A DNA stretch of 51,025 nt from positions 1 to 51,025 of the forward strand of contig VGUA01000013.1 of NCBI GenBank assembly GCA_016874535.1. The letters are read 5' to 3'. Origin of the DNA: Gammaproteobacteria bacterium. Lineage in GTDB: Bacteria; Pseudomonadota; Gammaproteobacteria; Ga0077536. Position 1 is the first letter of the stretch; each line of letters starts with the position of its first letter. This document shows positions 47,312 to 51,025 of the stretch, in pieces. The notes beneath the pieces were generated by a model. That model saw only the letters and a list, made by a program, of their open reading frames with translations, was not told where the DNA came from and searched no databases. A program made the translations under genes and the position numbers.

Positions 47312-48307
47312 ATGCTCTTGGACCCCCAGAATTCCGACTCCACCTTGAACCAGCTCCGGGCCCTGATTGGTGGCGACATGACCGCGGTCGATCGCCGCCT
47401 CCAGGCCAGCCTCCAGTCCGAGGTGGTTCTGATCAACCAGCTTGGCGCCTACATCATCGGAGGGGGCGGCAAGCGCCTCCGCCCGGCGCTGTCCCTGCTG
47501 GCGGCCCGTGCACTGGGCTACAACGGTGACCGGCATGTTGAGGTCGCCGCCATCATTGAACTGGTCCATACCGCCACCCTGCTGCATGACGATGTGGTGG
47601 ACGATTCGCGCCTGCGACGTGGCCGGGAAACGGCCAATTCCCTGTGGGGCAACGAGGCGAGCGTGCTGGTCGGGGACTTCCTCTATTCCCGGGCCTTCCA
47701 GATGATGGTGGCTCTCAGCGACCTGCGGGTGCTCGAGATCATGGCGGATGCCACCAACATCATCGCCGAGGGCGAAGTGATGCAGCTCGCCAACTGCCAC
47801 GATCCGGACATCACCGAACAGCGTTATCTCGATACCATCCGCTACAAGACGGCGCGACTGTTTGAAGCGGCAGCCCAGCTCGGCGTGGTCGTCGCGAGCG
47901 GCTCACTTGAACGGCAGCAGGCGCTGGCGGCCTACGGCAGACATCTCGGAACAGCCTTCCAATTGGTGGATGACGCACTCGATTACCAATCGGACAGCGC
48001 CACGCTGGGCAAGAATCTGGGGGACGATCTCGCTGAGGGCAAACCAACCCTGCCCTTGTTGTACGCGCTGTGGAACGGGAATGCGGCCGAATCAGAGCTC
48101 ATCAGGACAGCGATCGAGAAGGGAGGTCGGGAGCAGCTGCCGGAGATCCGCGCGGCAATTGAATCGACAGGTGCCATCACATACACTCTCGCGCTCGCTG
48201 AGCGGGAGGCCGCTGAAGCTGATGCCGCGCTGGTTGCGATACCACCCTCGGAATTCCGGGACGTGCTGTCGGGGCTTGCGCGGTTCGCGGTCCAGCGCCA
48301 GTACTGA
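47312..48307 (+). CDS. ispB: Octaprenyl (polyprenyl) diphosphate synthase
   Basis: 331 residues. All-alpha prenyltransferase with GGGGKRLRPALSLLAARALG, the first Asp-rich motif LLHDDVVDDSRLRRGRETAN, and the second FQLVDDALDYQSD. It makes the ubiquinone side chain. Its position divergent from rplU is standard in gammaproteobacteria. Confidence 0.94.
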   Translation: MLLDPQNSDSTLNQLRALIGGDMTAVDRRLQASLQSEVVLINQLGAYIIGGGGKRLRPALSLLAARALGYNGDRHVEVAAIIELVHTATLLHDDVVDDSRLRRGRETANSLWGNEASVLVGDFLYSRAFQMMVALSDLRVLEIMADATNIIAEGEVMQLANCHDPDITEQRYLDTIRYKTARLFEAAAQLGVVVASGSLERQQALAAYGRHLGTAFQLVDDALDYQSDSATLGKNLGDDLAEGKPTLPLLYALWNGNAAESELIRTAIEKGGREQLPEIRAAIESTGAITYTLALAEREAAEADAALVAIPPSEFRDVLSGLARFAVQRQY

Positions 48308-48347
48308 ACACCGGTCAGTCTGGTTTCTCGCGCTGAAGATGATTCGT

Positions 48348-48424
48348 CGGGGTGTAGCTCAGTCTGGTAGAGCACTGCCTTCGGGAGGCAGGGGTCGTAG
48401 GTTCGAATCCTGTCACCCCGACCA
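48348..48424 (+). tRNA. tRNA-Pro (anticodon CGG)
   Basis: 77 bases with encoded CCA. Acceptor CGGGGTG pairs with CACCCCG, T-arm AGGTTCGAATCCT; the anticodon loop TTCGGGA gives CGG, reading CCG. It lies 40 bases after ispB. Confidence 0.95.
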
Positions 48425-48529
48425 ACTTTATAATCCCGCTGTCCAGGATGAGACCACTCCCCGGGGCGCTGCAGGCCGCAGGCCTGGAGCGGGCGTCGGC
48501 GAAGTTTCGTCGGGCGCGCCGAGGCAAGC

Positions 48530-49603
48530 GTGACAATATCTGCCGACGACGCCTACCAGGCGCATATCCTTCAGGGCGTTTCCCGCACTTTCGCTCTCAC
48601 CATTCCCGTGCTCCCGCCGGCGCTGTATCGCGCAGTGGCCAATGGCTACCTGCTCTGCCGCATCGCCGACACGATTGAGGACGATGCGGAACTGAGTTTC
48701 GAGCAGAAACGCGAATACTCCGCGCGCTTCCTTCGCGGCGTGACCGGTGAAGACGACAGTGCCGGTTTTGCCGCGGACCTCGCACCGAGGCTTGCTCCTC
48801 ACAACTCCCCGGCCGAACGGGATCTCATCGCCCACACCCCCCAGGTCTTGCGCGTGACACACTCGCTGGGCGCCGGACAGCAGCGCGCTCTCGCCCGCTG
48901 CGTACGCGTCATGATCGACGGCATGGTGCACTATCAGGGTCAGGAAACGCTCGATGGCGTGCCGGACCAGATCGCGATGGATCGCTATTGCTATTACGTC
49001 GCCGGGGTGGTGGGAGAAATGCTCACCGAACTCTTCTGCGATTTCTGCCCGGAGATGCGCGACAAGCGCGAGCTGCTGATGCCCTTGGCCGTATCCTTTG
49101 GCCAAGGCCTGCAGATGACCAACATACTCAAGGACATCTGGGAGGATCGCGCACGCGGCGCTTGCTGGCTCCCGCGCAGTGAATTCGAGCCACGCGGCAT
49201 CACCCTGAGTCTGGTGACTCCCGGCCAGGGCGGAAGCGCCTTCAACGAGGGCATACGCGCGCTCATTGGCATCACTCATGGACACCTGCGCAATGCCCTC
49301 GACTACACCCTGCATATCCCTGCGCGCGAATCGGGCATGCGCAAATTCTGTCTGTGGGCGCTGGGCATGGCCGTCCTGACCCTGCGCAAACTCGACCAGC
49401 ATCCCGACTTCGTTGATGGCCAGCAGGTCAAGATTTCCCGCCGGGCGGTCAAGGCCACAGTGCTCGCAACCAGCACCTGTGCCGCGCGGGACCCCTTGCT
49501 GCGAGGGTTGTTTGCCCTGGCGGCCCGCGGCCTGCCCCATCGCCGCGTGATACCGCGCGGCCCCACCTTCATCGAAGGCATGGAAGCCCTTCACGCCCTG
49601 TGA
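48530..49603 (+). CDS. Squalene/phytoene synthase-family enzyme (probable squalene synthase)
   Basis: 357 residues. Asp-rich motifs: LLCRIADTIEDDAE and QMTNILKDIWEDRARGACWL; SRTFALTIPVLPPALYRAV starts the fold and YCYYVAGVVGEMLTELF is typical. The length and DTIEDD form are closer to one-enzyme squalene synthases than to the HpnC/HpnD pair. The HpnG-like gene that follows (four-base overlap) places it in hopanoid synthesis. A cyclase (shc) is not in the window. Confidence 0.85.
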   Translation: MTISADDAYQAHILQGVSRTFALTIPVLPPALYRAVANGYLLCRIADTIEDDAELSFEQKREYSARFLRGVTGEDDSAGFAADLAPRLAPHNSPAERDLIAHTPQVLRVTHSLGAGQQRALARCVRVMIDGMVHYQGQETLDGVPDQIAMDRYCYYVAGVVGEMLTELFCDFCPEMRDKRELLMPLAVSFGQGLQMTNILKDIWEDRARGACWLPRSEFEPRGITLSLVTPGQGGSAFNEGIRALIGITHGHLRNALDYTLHIPARESGMRKFCLWALGMAVLTLRKLDQHPDFVDGQQVKISRRAVKATVLATSTCAARDPLLRGLFALAARGLPHRRVIPRGPTFIEGMEALHAL

Positions 49604-50343
49604 AGCCCGCCGCCCCGCACAGTCACGGCGCGGGCGCGAAAGCCTCGCGCAAGCCCGTCATCCTGGCGGCCATGCCGGCTGAGCTGAATTCGTGTGAGCC
49701 TCTCGCCAAGCGCTGCCATACCGTACTTGCCGGCGTGGGGGATTCCGCCGCCATGCATGCTGCGCAGTCAGTCGCGACATCCGGCCAGGCATCCTTGCTC
49801 ATGTCCTGGGGCACCGCCGGCGGACTCGATCCGGCTCTCAAGCCCGGGACACTGGTGATCTGCACACGCATCGTCGACGCCACCACCGGCCAGTACTTTG
49901 AGGCGCGACCGAAACTTGTCGCGCGCCTTGGGGAAATCCTCAAGCCGCTGCGCGCAGTGACCGGTGCAGGACTTACCACTGGAATGGCGGTTACCACCCG
50001 AGACCGCAAGTCAGCTCTGCACGTGGCCCATGAATGTACGGTGGTGGACATGGAGTCCGCGGCCATCGCGCGCGTTGCGCGTGACGAAGGATTGCCGTTC
50101 ATTGCCCTGCGTGCCGTGCTTGACCCGGCAGGCAGCAATCTGCCGGTCAGTGCGCTCGCCGGCATGGACAATCCGGATGAGGCCACACGCGCGACTTTGC
50201 GGGCGCTGGCGCGGCGGCCTTGGGAATTGCCGAGCCTGTGCCAACTGGCCCTCTGGTACCGCCGCAGCCTGCACATGCTTAGCAGCGCCGCCTTGTTGAT
50301 GGAGAATGCGCCCGGACTGTTTTCCGAGGTCACATCACGATGA
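49600..50343 (+). CDS. hpnG: HpnG-like hopanoid-associated phosphorylase/nucleosidase
   Basis: 247 residues from GTG 49600. Purine/uridine phosphorylase superfamily: AAMPAELNSCEPLAK, LLMSWGTAGGLDPALKPGTL, VTTRDRKSALH and VVDMESAAIARVA (catalytic region). In hopanoid loci HpnG releases adenine from adenosylhopane to give ribosylhopane. Both ends overlap neighbours by four bases. Confidence 0.82.
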   Translation: MKPAAPHSHGAGAKASRKPVILAAMPAELNSCEPLAKRCHTVLAGVGDSAAMHAAQSVATSGQASLLMSWGTAGGLDPALKPGTLVICTRIVDATTGQYFEARPKLVARLGEILKPLRAVTGAGLTTGMAVTTRDRKSALHVAHECTVVDMESAAIARVARDEGLPFIALRAVLDPAGSNLPVSALAGMDNPDEATRATLRALARRPWELPSLCQLALWYRRSLHMLSSAALLMENAPGLFSEVTSR

Positions 50344-50939
50344 GCTCCGCTTCTTCCAAGCCCTGGGATGCCCGCCTCGCCGCGGCTCTCGTGCGCCCGC
50401 TTTGCCACACCTCGGTGAGCCCGAACGTGTTGACGACGGTCCGCCTTATGGTTGGCCTGTACGGTGCGGCCCTTTTCGCAGGCGGAGAGTCGCCCAATCT
50501 CGCGGCACTGGTCATCGTGCTGTCGAACTTCCTGGACCACACCGATGGCGAACTTGCCCGCATGAGCGGACGTTCCAGCCGTTTTGGCCACAACTATGAT
50601 CTCGCTTCCGATGCCCTGGTCACCGTGGGGCTGTTCGTGTGCATCGGATGGGGCCTGCGCGACAGTCTCGGCCAGGTGGCCGCACTGCTGGGCCTCGCCG
50701 CCGGTCTCGCGGTGGCCGGGATATTCCACCTCCGCAATCTCATCGAGAACGCCCACGGCAAGCAGGCCACCGCGCAGCCGCGTTTTGCCGGCTTCGAGGC
50801 GGAGGACATCCTCTACCTCCTGCCGCTGGTGACACTGTTCGATGTGCTGCCCGGTTTCCTGAAGGCTGCCTCCATCGGTGCGCCGCTGGCTTTCCTCATC
50901 GTGCTGGGGCAGTACCTGCTGCTCCGACGCCGCGCATGA
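50340..50939 (+). CDS. CDP-alcohol phosphatidyltransferase-family protein
   Basis: 199 residues. The family motif D-x2-D-G-x2-A-R-x8-G-x3-D-x3-D is complete: DHTDGELARMSGRSSRFGHN, then YDLASD. Preceding SPNVLTTVRLMVGLYGAALF and later helices are membrane segments. Enzymes of this family join a CDP-activated alcohol to a lipid or sugar acceptor. It lies between HpnG-like and HpnA-like genes with four-base overlaps, so its product may be a hopanoid head group or a nearby lipid; this is inference. Confidence 0.85.
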   Translation: MSSASSKPWDARLAAALVRPLCHTSVSPNVLTTVRLMVGLYGAALFAGGESPNLAALVIVLSNFLDHTDGELARMSGRSSRFGHNYDLASDALVTVGLFVCIGWGLRDSLGQVAALLGLAAGLAVAGIFHLRNLIENAHGKQATAQPRFAGFEAEDILYLLPLVTLFDVLPGFLKAASIGAPLAFLIVLGQYLLLRRRA

Positions 50940-51025
50940 AGCTGCTCGTCACCGGCGCCACAGGTTTTGTGGGCAGCGTGGTGGCGCGCCAGTTGTTGGC
51001 GCGCGGGGATGAGGTCCACGTACTC
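50936..51025 (+). CDS. hpnA: NAD-dependent epimerase/dehydratase, HpnA-like (N-terminus only)
   Basis: Thirty codons before the window edge: MKLLVTGATGFVGSVVARQL, with the Rossmann motif TGATGFVGS, then LARGDEVHVL. The ATG overlaps the previous stop (ATGA). The fold is an extended SDR; the HpnA name rests on its neighbours. Confidence 0.6.
   Translation, partial: MKLLVTGATGFVGSVVARQLLARGDEVHVL

Noticed and set aside
49623-50756. 377-residue minus frame opposite hpnG and the CDP-alcohol transferase
   Set aside because: It is a shadow of two well-supported overlapping genes.

Overview
The window looks like a chromosomal segment of a high-GC gammaproteobacterium. The clearest pointers are the block ispH-lspA-ribF-murJ, divergent rpsT, then proB-obgE-rpmA-rplU with divergent ispB, and FleQ/FleN-type flagellar regulators. 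I would guess a Nevskiales/Steroidobacterales/Xanthomonadales-like lineage, without certainty. Almost every gene ends in TGA.

Layout. 1-6.6 kb: a very large secreted two-partner-secretion (filamentous haemagglutinin type) protein running off the left edge, preceded by a secreted PstS-like binding protein. 6.9-7.5 kb: a Sel1-repeat protein and tRNA-Ser. 7.6-13.8 kb: a reduced flagellar/chemotaxis regulatory block on the minus strand (fleQ, fleN, fliA, cheY, a ParP-like CheW-domain protein, cheW) with no CheA kinase, CheB, CheZ or motor genes, and with fliA broken by an in-frame ochre codon. A hicBA toxin-antitoxin module sits at the 3' end of fleQ between 28-bp direct repeats that copy that 3' end. 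14-18.3 kb: a thiolase/DUF35 pair, flgM, and three arsenosugar-type genes. 18.4-27 kb: tRNA-Ala, a broken autotransporter-like gene, a MaoC hydratase, an amidohydrolase, DUF2256 next to an FAD oxidoreductase, a Nei-like glycosylase, and a subtilisin-like protease split by an amber codon. 27-32.9 kb: a copper-type P-ATPase, an ArnT-like glycosyltransferase, an exported protein, a flavin reductase and an amber-interrupted pentapeptide protein. 33-34.7 kb: a four-gene cobalt-type nitrile hydratase operon. 34.8-36.6 kb: purK-purE. 36.8-38.6 kb: a 1.76-kb segment bracketed by 52-bp copies of the 3' part of tRNA-Thr, holding a SnoaL-like protein and an alpha/beta hydrolase. 38.6-48.4 kb: a Fur-family regulator and the housekeeping block. 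48.5-51 kb: the start of a hopanoid/squalene operon (squalene synthase, HpnG-like, CDP-alcohol phosphatidyltransferase, HpnA-like).

Main points for a second look. First, two small cassettes without an integrase gene are each flanked by att-like direct repeats that duplicate the 3' end of a host gene (fleQ and tRNA-Thr). Second, five accessory genes carry stop codons or frameshifts (fliA, hicA, an autotransporter, an S8 protease, a pentapeptide protein), while all recognised housekeeping genes are open. That pattern fits relaxed selection on motility and surface functions better than random sequence error, but only read-level data can decide.

All functions are inferred from motifs and gene order read by eye; no database search was run.
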